A stretch of DNA of 64,000 bases from NCBI RefSeq assembly GCF_014898055.3, contig NW_023604861.1, positions 97,590,083 through 97,654,082 on the forward strand, read 5' to 3'. The translations under genes were made by a program, and so were the position numbers. This document shows positions 48,801-59,720 of the stretch, in pieces (position 1 is the stretch's first letter; the number at the start of each line of letters is the position of its first letter). The DNA comes from Talpa occidentalis (taxonomy: Eukaryota; Chordata; Mammalia; Eulipotyphla; Talpidae). The notes beneath the pieces were generated by a model that was not told where the DNA came from, did no database searches, and saw only the letters and a list, made by a program, of their open reading frames with translations.

Positions 48801-50549
48801 ACGTTTTGACAATTTTAGTAGACTCACATTGTGTTAGGTTTTGTGGGGTGGAAGCCACCTCAGGAGCCAGGGACCAGGATAATGAACACACAGATCCATG
48901 CTCAGCATTTCCAACCCTGCTCTTCCCTCAGCCCTGGCTATGGTGCCTCTGGGCCCAATTGCTAACCTAAGACAAAATGGTCCTAGACTCTGTTTTAGAA
49001 AACTCTAAGACATTCAATCCATGATCTGAATATAAGATTTAAGCTTAAACCAGTTGTAAAATTTTAAAAAATGTTACAAAGTTTTAAATATCAATGACTC
49101 AAACTTATGTTTTAAAAAGTAAAATACATTTGATCAATTTAATGGTCTCTGAGGAAGACCACTAAGCACGGAAGGCCTTGAGGAGCAGCAAGGGCCCTGA
49201 GGAATGAGCATGGCCTCGTTCTCAAACAAAGGTTCCCCAACAAGTCCATAGCTTTCCATTGACAGATTTTTTTTTTTTCCCATGTAACTTTGTGGAATTT
49301 TCTAAATGCAGGGATGAAACTGGGATCCTCTCTATTTTGCAGACAAGAAAGCTGAAGCCCAGAGAAGCACAGGCACTCACTCAAAGTGCCACAGGAGTCA
49401 GGGGCAGAGCAAAGATGTTCACCCTTGTCATCCTTGTCTTCTGACCCCACTTACTGTTGTTCCTCATGTCACATTTTGCCTTTGGGGAACAGCAGTCCTC
49501 CTGCTGGAATGTTCACATGCGGAAAATAAATGTAATGCCATAATGTAACTTCAGTGGGGGCAGGTCTCCACATTCAAGGGTAAAATGACCCACTCATTTA
49601 AGCCTAACGGAAGAGACAGTTTTTCTTCCACTTCATGTCCAGATCTGTGTAGCATCTTAAAGTCACACTATGTGTTTCTAGATCTTTGGCTACCTCTTCA
49701 TGCCCAGTGAGAGGATTTGCCTTTTTATGTTCATTTCCAAAGTAACTGGGGCTTTTTGCTTTTCGTGGCAAGTCAGGTTTTAAAAATCCTTGAGGGGAGA
49801 AGGAGGATTGGCCAGAAATGTATCAAAAGTAGGAGAGGTGTGCAGTGACTTGTCCAAGAATGGGCACTTGTACCCCTAACCATGAGAGCTGGTCCCCCTC
49901 AAAATAACTATGTGTTCCACATCTACGAAAGTGAATATGTAGCTGCGCAAGAGTAACATAGCCTGTGAATGCTGTATGGGAATTGAAATTATAGTTTCTA
50001 AGCCACCAGGGCCAGGGTGAAATGGTGAACTCTCACGGTCTCAAAGTCATGTTTTTAAAGTCACGGTTGAGTCCGGTTTGTTTTCTGCTGTGTATTTCCA
50101 CTGCAGAAAGGGATGTAACTTCTTTTGCTGGTGACTGTTTCCCTTTGAGAAGCCTGGCCAATGAAAGGTCATGTTAGCAGCAGTCACTCTCAGAAATGCC
50201 AGAAAAGCAGGGCAGACAAATGCCCTAGTTTTCCAGGAGCAGACTGTGTAAACCATAGGAGGGTACTTCTGATGTTAATCTTTGGCAGAATTCTCAAATG
50301 AGTTAGCAAATAGTGAGTGGAGATAAAGTAAAACTTTGTTCAAAGATCAACTTCAGGACTGACTTAGGTTACCCTCCACTCCCCACCCAAGCAGGGAGGG
50401 GGAGACCCAAAAGCAAGCAGCCACACTAAATTTTTCCAGGAATCAGGGAAGAAGTTCCTGTCTCTCTGCAGCAAAAAAACAACCTCAAAATTCCCCTGAA
50501 AAGAGACCCTTGGGATCTGGGGTCAAGGTGGCCTTTCCTGTCACAGAGG
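45829..50549. other. Long unique non-coding stretch
   Basis: Reverse MIR relics are likely at 47000-47100 ('catttttgcagataaagatt') and 49305-49410 ('gacaagaaagctgaagccca'). Short T runs occur at 49266-49279 and A runs at 46879-46891. No gene-like signal is recognised in the remaining sequence. Confidence 0.45.
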
Positions 50550-50760
50550 GCAGGACGATTAACAAGCATGTTGGGGCAACTGGCTATCCACTGAAGGTAT
50601 TAAAAGAAAATATAGGGCAATATGCTCATGGCCTTCGGGCAGGAGTGGGCAAAGCCTTTAAGCAAGACACAAATCACAAAGGCAAAAAAAAAAAAAAAAA
50701 AAAATAGAATGATGTCAGCCCACATCAAAGTATGAAACTTCTGATTCAAAATCAGAAATC

Positions 50761-51029
50761 GGGGCCTCCCTGGTGGCGCAAGGTGTTAAGCATTGCACTA
50801 TGAAGCAATCCGCAGCCTCTGCAGCACGAGTTCGATCCCAGGCCAGCCAGGGAGCAACCCACATGGCGAGGCAGACTTCTCCTGTCTCGCCCGCTGATCC
50901 CTTCAGCAGTGTATTTCCATCAATCTGCCTGTTCTGTTCCCCGCTCTGTCTCTGGTGAATCCTCTCACCCCCTGCATCTCTGGCCTGTACCTCAGCTGTT
51001 GTATGCATAAGTAAATATATCTTTAAAAA
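50761..51029 (+). mobile_element. tRNA-derived SINE (A-type) nested in LINE-1
   Basis: Head 'ggggcctccctggtggcgca', B box 'gagttcgatccc', 3' acceptor-like 'ccagggagc', body words present, tail 'cataagtaaatatatcttt' then A9. Perfect 13-bp target duplication 'aaaatcagaaatc' at 50748-50760 and 51030-51042. Confidence 0.95.
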
Positions 51030-51093
51030 AAAATCAGAAATCACCAGAAACTGAGATAAAGAGAAGCAAATGAGCGGGAGAAAATATTTGTAA

Positions 51094-51122
51094 CGTGTGT
51101 GTACATATGTGTGTGTGTGTTT
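51094..51122. repeat. Imperfect (GT)n microsatellite
   Basis: GT runs split by 'acatat', lying in the old LINE-1 remnant. Confidence 0.8.
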
Positions 51123-51290
51123 ATGTATATGAACATGTATTTACAGATACACATCACCTATTTATCTGCAGAAATGGATGCATACATAGATAAATTCTAG
51201 ATTATTGCCCAGGCCCTATCAAGCACTGCTATCAATTAGTAAGAAAGAATAAATACCCAGGCCAGTAACTCAACAGAAACATGGGTAAAG

Positions 51291-52540
51291 GAGAGGCCCC
51301 ACCAACTCATGGGAAAGGAAGCCCCCGTGGAAAGTGGGGCGACCCAGGGGTCCTGCTTTGTCTCTTGCCTTATTACTATGCTGCAAAGTGCTCCAATGAG
51401 AGCTTATTCTTCTATAAATTTTATTAAAAAATTACTTAAAGATTGAAACTGTCTTGTGATTTATTCGTTAACTAACATGCAGGGAGCAAAGTAGGGGGGA
51501 TCAGAGAGCCACATGGACAGGCACAGTGGCATAAGGAGGTAAGTTCCCCAACCCCTTTGGCTTCTGCTCATGATGCTGAACACACAGATTAACAGCAGAC
51601 ACAATGATGGGAGAAAAAGACGAAAATCTGTTTCACATGGTGGAGAATTTAATGGTTATAAATTCTAGAGTAAATGGCTAAGGGCTTCTGTCCTAAGTAG
51701 AGGACTGGGAGACAGAAGTGTCTGGGGTCTCTAGGAAAGGAGAGAGTGACTTCACAGGAATGAACCAGATGCTCTAGGTGTTTTTGCGCTGCCTTAGATG
51801 GGTGTCTGCTCAAAAAAGGTTATTTCTGGAGATAACCCTAAATCTGGTTAGCATTTATTCTTTAAGGTAATGGTAACAGTATCTCTTGAGACTCATAGGG
51901 TTACCATTGATTGACCTTAGCTTTATATGCCAAGGTTATTGGAAAAAGCCTGTTCTGCCCATTTTGGAAAAAGCCCATGTGAATATTTTGGGGGAAGCTG
52001 ACACTTCACAGGGCAGGGAGGCTGTGAGCTACAGGGCTAAAAGAGGGAAGGAGACCTACCCCAGCCACTCTGCCAGGCAGCCTGCCTGGGCCCAACTATG
52101 CCCCAGGTGCTGGGAAGGATGGACTTCAAATGAAAGTTCTTTCTGACTACCCTCTACCATATGTGCACATGTAACATACACACGAGACTTTAAAGGACTG
52201 AAAAGAATTTTACTCCCCCTTTAATACACAGTTTTTAAGCCATATATGAATTATTGATGTTGAAATTTCTGTTTAAAAGAAGCTAGAATGAACCCAGTGA
52301 CCTCAGAAATTTTCAGACTGAAAACAAAGAACAAACTATAATCGTGGGCTCCCCCTCTTTGTCTGTCTTTGATTTTCTTTCATTTTTGCATTCACCCATT
52401 TATTCACTCTTTAATAAAGACTTGTGGCACCTTCCAAGAATCAAATGCTGGGCTGGCTTCCAGGACACAACAGCCACCTTATCCCCATCCTCAGGGTGTT
52501 ATAGGGCAGCCCCTACATAAAATAAAACGGGTTGCCTGGC
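51291..52540. other. Unique non-coding stretch
   Basis: A segment at 52375-52505 ('cacccatttattcactcttt', 'aaatgctgggctggcttcc') looks like an ancient mammal-wide repeat, family unassigned. The rest is unremarkable. Confidence 0.4.
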
Positions 52541-52971
52541 TGTGGGTCCTCACCCGCGCGCTTAAAAGGGACTTATTAATACTCCACGACAGGCACACAC
52601 AAAAGGTTAATAAAAGGTTTATTTATAAGGGAAAGGGAATTAAGGAAATGTACAACTCAGGGAGAAAATAGGGAAATAAAGTCTTTAATGTGTCCTACCC
52701 GATCCGCCGACCTGGAAACCCAAAAAGCACTCTCAGAGCTGGCCGGACGCTGCAAGCTGGCGGAGAGCCAAAATGGGGGACCCCTCCAAAGCCCACGTGT
52801 CTGCCTTTATACCAACCTGGCTGCTTAACCCCACCCTCAGGTCCCAGCCACCTTCCCTTTGGAGGTGATGGGATTTGGAGTTCCCAGTGTCTTTGGCTTT
52901 GGCCTGGGGTGGGGGTGGAGTCCACAAAGCCTGTATGGAACTAGCTTTAGGACATCCTGTTCCCCCTAACA
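52541..52971 (-). mobile_element. Probable solo LTR of an endogenous retrovirus
   Basis: On the minus strand the element runs from TGTTAGGGGGAACAGG at 52971 to 'gaggacccaca' at 52541, so it has TG...CA ends. A TATA-like box (GTATAAAGGC) lies near 52808-52817, with a CpG-containing stretch after it. A polyadenylation word (AATAAA, in 'tataaataaacc') is near 52620-52630. The size of 431 bp fits an LTR. No adjoining viral genes are present, so it is a solo LTR from recombination between the two original ends. The flanking 5-mers (ctggc and agggc) match only in part, so the borders or target duplication are not secure. The virus family is not assigned. Confidence 0.7.
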
Positions 52972-53955
52972 AGGGCACAGCAGAGAGGAAGGACCCAGTC
53001 AGGGATGGAGAATATAAAGCACCCACTTCCTGAAATGGGTGCTGAGCAGCTATCAGGGTCCATACAGTCTGGGCCCAAGAGCTTATATTAACCCCAGCAA
53101 AAGTCCAAATCTCAGATACCTGATTCTGAGGTAACTTCAAAGGCTCTGGCTTCTCCAGAGAAAAATGAACATTCTCTGAGCTCCTGCTCTGTCCTGGGAC
53201 CACACACTGGGACTTTTCACAGATGCTTCTGCATTTCAGTTGGACATATTTCCTTAAACAACGTGGTATTTCACTATTGAAAATCAAAATCACCACATCA
53301 GCTAATCACCACATCACTTAGGTCATGGACATGTGGAGTCTCTTGTGTCCAGGCGTATGGGTGAGCTAGAGAACAGTGAGCCAGAGCTAGTGATTGAAAC
53401 GTGTGGATCTTAACAGCACCCTCCTGTTTTCACTTACAGAAAGTTGGGGTCCTGGGCCCTGTCTATCAATAATGCCCAGGGACTCAGTGCTGGCATCTTG
53501 CCTGGGCACTGGTGTCTCTCCTATTCTCTGGATCTCTGGGAACTGGCGTGGGTCGGGAACAGAGCAAATGATTGAGCCTCTCCTCTGCATTTCTGTCCTT
53601 CAATCCCATGCCCCAAAGGGTGTCACTTTAGTCTCCCTGGCTTCTCCTGAGGTCCCTTTAGCCTCCTAATTCAAATCTGCACTCTCTGAGCTTCCTTACC
53701 CTCTGGGGCCTCGCCCTCCTTTTTTTCTTTTTTGAGGGGAAATTACTAATAATATGAAACAGAATCAATAGTCTCACATTTAAAGACATTGCATTCAGCA
53801 AGAAAAATTCCAAGAGATAAGTACACAAAGGATTCTTTTTTTTTAAGCCTTCTTTACACTTTGCTTTTTTTTATTGTTATCATTTTTTTTTTTAATAGAG
53901 GTATCATTAGGATGCCCGCTCAGGTATCACTGCTATAGTGTACCCACCACCAAAC

Positions 53956-53983
53956 TGTTAGGGGGGAAAAGGATGTCCTAAAG
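53956..53983 (+). repeat. 28-bp match to the end of the nearby LTR
   Basis: Starts TGTTAGGGGGG and ends 'gatgtcctaaag'. It matches the minus-strand start of the LTR at 52945-52971 with one substitution and one extra G. Sequence beyond the 28 bp is not clearly related. Confidence 0.75.
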
Positions 53984-54410
53984 TTCACCACCATAGTCCA
54001 TTGTGCTTCTCCTCTTTGTTCTCACTCCTCCCTTAACCTTTCCCCCCTTTCTTCAGGACCCTGAGGCACCAGCTCCCTGATTCTCTGTTAGCCACCGTGG
54101 TCCCATCTAGCAGAAGCGCTGACATAGAGGCACTACACCGCCCTTATAAACTCCTCATGTCCTCACCAACCTGAAACTTCCATGTCCTGTCCCTGCTCCC
54201 TGCCAATCCATTATCTTGTCCATAGTCACCCTCAGAAACACTTTTACTTGTATGTTACTACTTATACTGTTTTGTCCCCAAGGGGGAGTCTTGAAATATG
54301 AGGGGTCTGAAAAGAAAAGGCCCAAGACAGCACAGTGAGCACAAGGGAAGCTTCTCAGAGGAACTGGGCTACATCAAGCCTGACAGAAGCAGAAATTCAG
54401 ACAAGCAAAA

Positions 54411-54475
54411 GGCGGAGGGGGGGGGTAGGGGGGGGTGGGGGGGGTCGGAACGGGTGGGAGGGGTGGGGGGGGTGT
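54411..54475 (+). repeat. Poly-G block, G-quadruplex candidate
   Basis: Eight or more runs of G3 or longer in 65 bp, with loops of one to three bases (T, TA, TC, AAC-like). This easily satisfies the G-quadruplex sequence rule. Confidence 0.9.
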
Positions 54476-55779
54476 TGTGTTCTGACAGGGAGAGAGGGAC
54501 ATCCAGCCCTTGGAGGGCAGGGTGGATGCCTGGAGCCTTTGTTGGATGCAAGCTCCATGCAGGGCAGCAGTAGAGCAAGTTTGGATGAGAACAGCCTGAC
54601 CAAGAGGCCTGTGGCTCCCCAGTGGCCATCAGGCACCTCTGAGGCTTCTGAGCAGAAATTCCTTTCACTGTGCTTAGCCATTATTTTTTCTTCCATCTTT
54701 GGGGATAAAAATAGTGCTGTCCTTTACTTCTCTATGAAAGAGCTTCATTGCATTCTTGAAGCATATGTAGCACCCTCCTTGTTCTGGCCTTAATTATCCT
54801 CTGCCCTATCTGTGAAAGCTTTCTCAATCCACCAATATTCCAGGGGCACTCAGGTCACCCAATCCTGTTTCAGCCAAAGTTGGGGTGGCTGGGGAATGCC
54901 CTGAGCCTCAGGGCTGCCTCTGCTGTGGGCATTGTACCCAGCTGAGCTCAAGACTCCTGTGCCATGGGGACCTTCTGGTTCAGGAGGGCAGGGAGGTCTG
55001 GGGGGACTGTGAGAAATTGCTGCTCTATTGGCTGCTGACATACCACTCTCATATTTGCTCGACACTTCAGAACAAACAACTACTTAGATTTGTGTTTCAA
55101 ACACAGCTTGGATTTTATCCCATTTTCATGTTACCCAAGGGGATAAATTCCCCTAATCCTAAACCTGGGGTCTCAGAACTGAGAAATCACCCTGCCTCAC
55201 AACACAGGAACTTTTATTTTGTTAACTGCTGTCTCTGCTGCCTAATGTCTGGTTTTCTGTTTGGGAGTCTCCCCGGGTGATGGTGCCGCCAGATAAAAGT
55301 GGTAATGAGAGAGGAGGGAGGGACAGAGGGGAGGCGGGAGGGGGCCAGTGAAAAGGCAAGGCAGAGAGTAAACAGACCTTCTCCAATCCAGTGGGTGGAC
55401 TGCAGGGCACGCAGTAGGTCTGCAGAGTGACTCCAGGGACTATGAATGCTCTCTATTCATGGGTCCAGGCTTTTGTTTGAGTCTGGGCTGCAATCTAAAG
55501 AGCAGAGAACTGGCTTAACTGGTCTGGTGACTGTGGTGCAGTGAGCACTTCCCCCAGGCAGGACTCAGGTGAATGAAGTCATCAATATTTTCTGGGCAGT
55601 CCTAATCTGTGATTAACGTTTATCTCCGCTCTGAAATAACAACCTCCTTTTCAGCCAGTAACAATAAGTAAAACTGGCCGCCTGGAGGGGACTGTTTCAT
55701 AGGGCAGCTCTAAACAGAGGCAGCCTTGACAAAGTTGTGGAGGACACCCCTGGAGAGAGCCCTGAGTGAGGAGGGTTGT

Positions 55780-55783
<4 letters not shown>

Positions 55784-55832
<49 letters not shown>
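55784..55832. repeat. (GT)n microsatellite, ~25 units
   Basis: Nearly perfect GT repeat of about 49 bp, the longest pure dinucleotide run in the window. A good polymorphic marker candidate. Confidence 0.95.
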
Positions 55833-55834
<2 letters not shown>

Positions 55835-57376
55835 GGGGGAGGGGAGTTGTCTTTCCTACCATGGCCCTTGTTATTCCAGTATACCCAGATGCCTGTCTTG
55901 AGTTCAAACTCAGTTTACCTAAACCAGAAAGGCACTTTCTGCTATCCTTTCTCCTTGGTGAAGGCCTCACCACTGACCGGGAAGGCTTGATAGAACTGTT
56001 GTATTCAGGAATTTTGCTTCACCCAGCCCTGTATTGAATCCCTCAGCTGCCCCCAATAGGATGCCTTCCATCCTCCCTCTCCTCTCTATGACCTCACCTT
56101 TGTAAGAATCTTTTCATTCCTGGACTACATCAGGTCTCAGACTATAGAAGCGAGAGTTATTTTTCTAAAAGACTGTATAGAGACACCTTAGAGCCTGACA
56201 TTCATGGCCCTTCTCAGTTAAACTACAGGTTCTCAAACTCAAGAGAGTGGGGACTCTAATAGATGAACCAGGCAGAACTTTTTTGGTTATATGCTGACAG
56301 ATATTCAGTTTTGAAGGAGATAAGCAGACCAACAATACTTTACTTTCCTCTTCACTTTAGTGGTAGAACAAGAACAGAGCAAGCACAGCATGACAATTTA
56401 TGCATGGCCTTACTGTAGGGGAAACTATAGGGAGTAGTGGGGACCAGAACTAGCACTAGGGCAAGGCCAGCAAGATGTCTACCTGGCAAATTTTAAGGAC
56501 GCACTCACCCTCAAGGCCCTGCAAGTCCAGGGTTGGCACTTGAAACTGAGTGCCTCCTTAAATTTTGCTTCTTGGGTCTCACTTACCTCTCCCTAAGCCT
56601 GGTAAGGACAGCAGTGAAATAAAGTCTGGGAGGGTTGACTGCTAATCAGCTTCAGCCAGCTATTGCTAAAAGACAACAATTTGGTCCCATAGCTGCAGGA
56701 TTTTTTCTCACAGACTGTGTGAATTTTGACAATAGCTCTTATTCCATGGCAAGGTGACCTTCCCACCAAGAAGGAACCCCAGCACTGCCCCCTGTATGAT
56801 CACACCTGCAGGTACAGAGACTCTGGGAATAGAACTTACAGAGGCAGGGTAAATGTGGCATTAGGATCATTCTTTATTTGAGGAACAAGTATTGTCAGCA
56901 GCTCAACTGCTCTCAGCCCAAGATGCACAGTCTGCTTCAAGAAACAGTGGATCCACTGGCATGCCAGACCTCGGTCCCTCATAATCATAGAACCCCAGAT
57001 TCTGTCCCATGAAGCTTCTTACTCTACTGCTTGCTCGGTAACAGAGCATAGAAAGGCAGGAAATAAGAAATCTTAGGTACACAAAAGACATAATAGCAAA
57101 ATAGTAATACATTAAACATCACAGTGATTTCAGCAATTGTAAATAGGCTGCAACTCACCTACTCCAAGACAGAAATTATCAGATTGGATTTCTCAAAAAT
57201 CGAACTTTATCCTGTTTCCAAGAAACTAGTTGAGACAAAAACCACATAGAAAGTCTAAAAATAGAGGGATGGAAAATATGCTCCACATAAACACTAGCAA
57301 TAACTGACAAACTATAACGGAAGGAGAAAAACCTAATAACCAAGACACCTATTCACTCAGGAGCCATTGTAGTTTT

Positions 57377-57727
57377 TTTTTTTTTTTAAAGATTTATTTA
57401 TTTATGCATACAAGAATTGGGGTACAGGCCAGATGCGCGAGAGGGTGAGAGGCCTCACCAGAGACATAGCTGGGAACAGAACAGGCAGGCTGACGAAATA
57501 CACTGCCAGAGGTGAGGGCGGTGAGAGGATTCACCAGAGAAAGAATGGGGAACAGAACAAGCAGATTGACCGAACTACACTGCTGAGAGGAGCAGAGGGC
57601 TAGGCAGGAGAGGTCTGCTGCTCCATGTGGGTTGCTCCCTGGCACGCCAGGAATCGAACTCATGCTGCAGTGCCTGCAGATAGCTTCATAGGTTGCGTCT
57701 TAACTCCTTGCACCACCAGGGGGGCCT
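57377..57727 (-). mobile_element. tRNA-derived SINE with internal tandem duplication
   Basis: On the minus strand it runs from 'ggcccccctggtggtgcaag' at 57727-57726 down to the 'cataaataaataaatcttt' tail and an A run at about 57377. It is about 75 bp longer than the other copies, because the segment beginning 'gtgagagg' is present twice (57445-57520 and 57521-57596), with different substitutions in each unit. Target duplication 'gccattgtagttttt' at 57363-57377 and 'gccattgtaatttta' at 57728-57742, one or two mismatches. Confidence 0.93.
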
Positions 57728-57898
57728 GCCATTGTAATTTTAAATGTATATGAACGTAACACATGCATAGATCAAAATAGGGAGAGCAAACTGGCAAACT
57801 ACAAGTAGACTATTTTAACTCATCCAAGTTTATCAAAAATTGATCAAGCAGGCAATTAAAAAAATCAGACTATAAAAGATTTAGAAAACAAAAGTAAC

Positions 57899-57939
57899 AA
57901 CTATATCTATATCTGTATCTATATCTATATCTATATCTA
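57899..57939. repeat. (TATATC)n microsatellite
   Basis: About six to seven TATATC hexanucleotide units, with one TGTATC variant. Confidence 0.9.
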
Positions 57940-58360
57940 GCCCATTCCCTGTGAGTAAATCCCTTTGTGGTTTGGCCCAAAGCAGGGCCACTGAGGCTCA
58001 AAACCTTGACACAAGTCTAATGCACCTTCTGGTGGGGACCCACAGCAAAGGGGTAGAAGGGGCCAGGCAGGTCTGGAAAAAAGGAAGCAAAATCAAAGTA
58101 CACGTTCAGATAAAAGCTGCCATTGTCAGCTTACCCACGGGTCTCTCATCCACGACTCTTTCAAGTGTCTCCTTCCATGTCCCTCAAGTCCCTGGTCTAG
58201 TCCAAGGCTGAGAAGCCAGTGCAGCTTCTTCACATGTCTCTCTAGGTCTTTACTCTTAAGTCCTATCCCAAGGACCCTTCTGTTAGTCTTCTAGCTTCTC
58301 CTAACTACCCAGCTCCACCCTTCATTAGGTGGGGTAAGAAACCTCCCCTTTTCATGTTAC
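57940..58360. other. Unique non-coding stretch
   Basis: Nothing recognisable in this ~420-bp interval between a microsatellite and an old LINE-1. Confidence 0.45.
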
Positions 58361-59720
58361 ACAATGACAATACTAAAATACATGAAAGAAAATATGAATA
58401 CAAAATTTACCATATTTTACTATGTTCTTGAATGGAAAACTGGACTTTATTTAACAAAGATGTAAATCATCCTCTAGTATTTTCAATGAATTCAATGCAA
58501 TATCATCTCATAGGGTGTTTTTGTGTATGTGAAATCCAACAAGCTGACGCCCATCAAAACTAATTATAACGTTAAAATAATTAAGGTAGTGGATTATCAG
58601 TACAGAAGAGATAGTGAATACAATAGAAAAAAATAGAGAACTTAGAAACTGACTTTGTCTATAAAAGTCCGATCTATGACAGAAAGGTCATTCCAAATTA
58701 GTAAATAACTTGGATTATCTATACAAAAACAAGTCAGTTCCTTACATCACAGCACACATAAAAATAAACCCCATTGATTAAATACCTAGTTAAAAAGCAA
58801 CTATTTTAAACAATTGAGAAAAAATATAGACTTTTATAAAATCAAACTAAGAAACTATTTTCTCAAACTAGATGTAAAAATAACAAGACTAATACCAAAA
58901 TTAATAGACTACTTAGTATAATAAATTGGATTACATAGTTTTTTAAACATTGCTTATTAAAAAAAATACATGTGAAGCCAGACAGATATTTGCTGTGCAA
59001 TATATATAGTTGAAAATGACTCAGAATCCAGAATATGCAAAGACCAACAAATCAATTAGCGAGAAAAAATAGCCAACTGAAATACATGAGAAAAGATATG
59101 GACAGTCATGGCTGAGACAATCCAGATGTCCAACAAGCACTTGATTAGATGTTCAACCTTGTTAGTAATCAGAGAAATGCAAATTCAAACAATAAAGAGA
59201 TGCCATCTTGGTATTAGAGTTCTCCAGAGAAACAGAAGTTCACTTTAAGCTAGAACAGCATGGATCTGCATGAACAAACCTAAAAACAATAGTGACAAAA
59301 CCTAGTTTCAGAAGGATATAGACAGTAGATTGCCAGAAAATTTTATTTTTTTTAAAAGATTTTATTTATTTATGCATATAAGAACTGGGGTACAGGCCAG
59401 AGGTGTGTGGGGGCATGAGAGGATTCACCAGAGAGACAGAGTAGGGAACAGAACAGGCAGACTGACTGAAATACACTGCTGAGGGGAGCAGCGGGAGAGT
59501 CAGGAAAGGTCTGCTGTGCCATGTGGGTTGCTTCCTGGCCGACTAAGGATTGAACTTGTACTGCAGTGACTACAGCTAGCTTCATAGGTTGCATCTTAAC
59601 CCCTTGCACCACCAGGGAGGCCCAGATTGCCAGAAAATTTTAATACATTCAAACCAATACCTTATAATCTGTGCATGATCATAAGAAAATCTAAAAACCA
59701 TACACACCAAATTCAATGTC
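58361..59720 (+). mobile_element. Old LINE-1 3' fragment with nested SINE
   Basis: AT-rich text follows L1 ORF2 loosely in order: 'gaattcaatgcaatatcatc' at about 58490, 'atccaacaagctga' at 58535, and 'ttagtaatcagagaaatgca' at 59163. It is heavily decayed. A short strip at 59213-59240 ('ttctccagagaaacagaag') is the reverse complement of the MaLR-like LTR end. The SINE at 59346-59623 interrupts this block. Confidence 0.55.
59346..59623 (-). mobile_element. tRNA-derived SINE (A-type) with perfect 19-bp target duplication
   Basis: On the minus strand it begins 'gggcctccctggtggtgcaa' and ends with 'cataaataaataaaatcttt' and A/T-rich tail sequence. Body words are intact. Target duplication 'agattgccagaaaatttta' at 59327-59345 and 59624-59642, 19 of 19, the longest in the window. 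Confidence 0.96.

Larger units (their letters stand above)
50560..51290 (+). mobile_element. Old LINE-1 ORF2 remnant with nested SINE
   Basis: On the plus strand, 'ggcaactggctatccactga', 'ggagtgggcaaagcctttaa'-like text, 'gcaagacacaaatcacaaag', 'cccacatcaaagtatgaaac' and later 'gggagaaaatatttgtaac' and 'attagtaagaaagaataaat' follow L1 ORF2 in order. An A22 tract at 50683-50704 lies inside. The SINE at 50761-51029 splits it. Confidence 0.7.
52972..57362. other. Mostly unique stretch with G-rich and GT repeats
   Basis: Text at about 53870-54060, with T runs and 'gtgtacccaccaccaaac', resembles an antisense LINE-1 3' region, though only weakly. It contains the 28-bp LTR-end match at 53956-53983. 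A G-rich block at 54411-54475 and a (GT)n at 55784-55832 are listed separately. No gene recognised. Confidence 0.4.

Noticed and set aside
52733..53296. 187-codon frame on the minus strand
   Set aside because: It starts in unique sequence and runs into the solo LTR; the mixture shows it is a chance frame.
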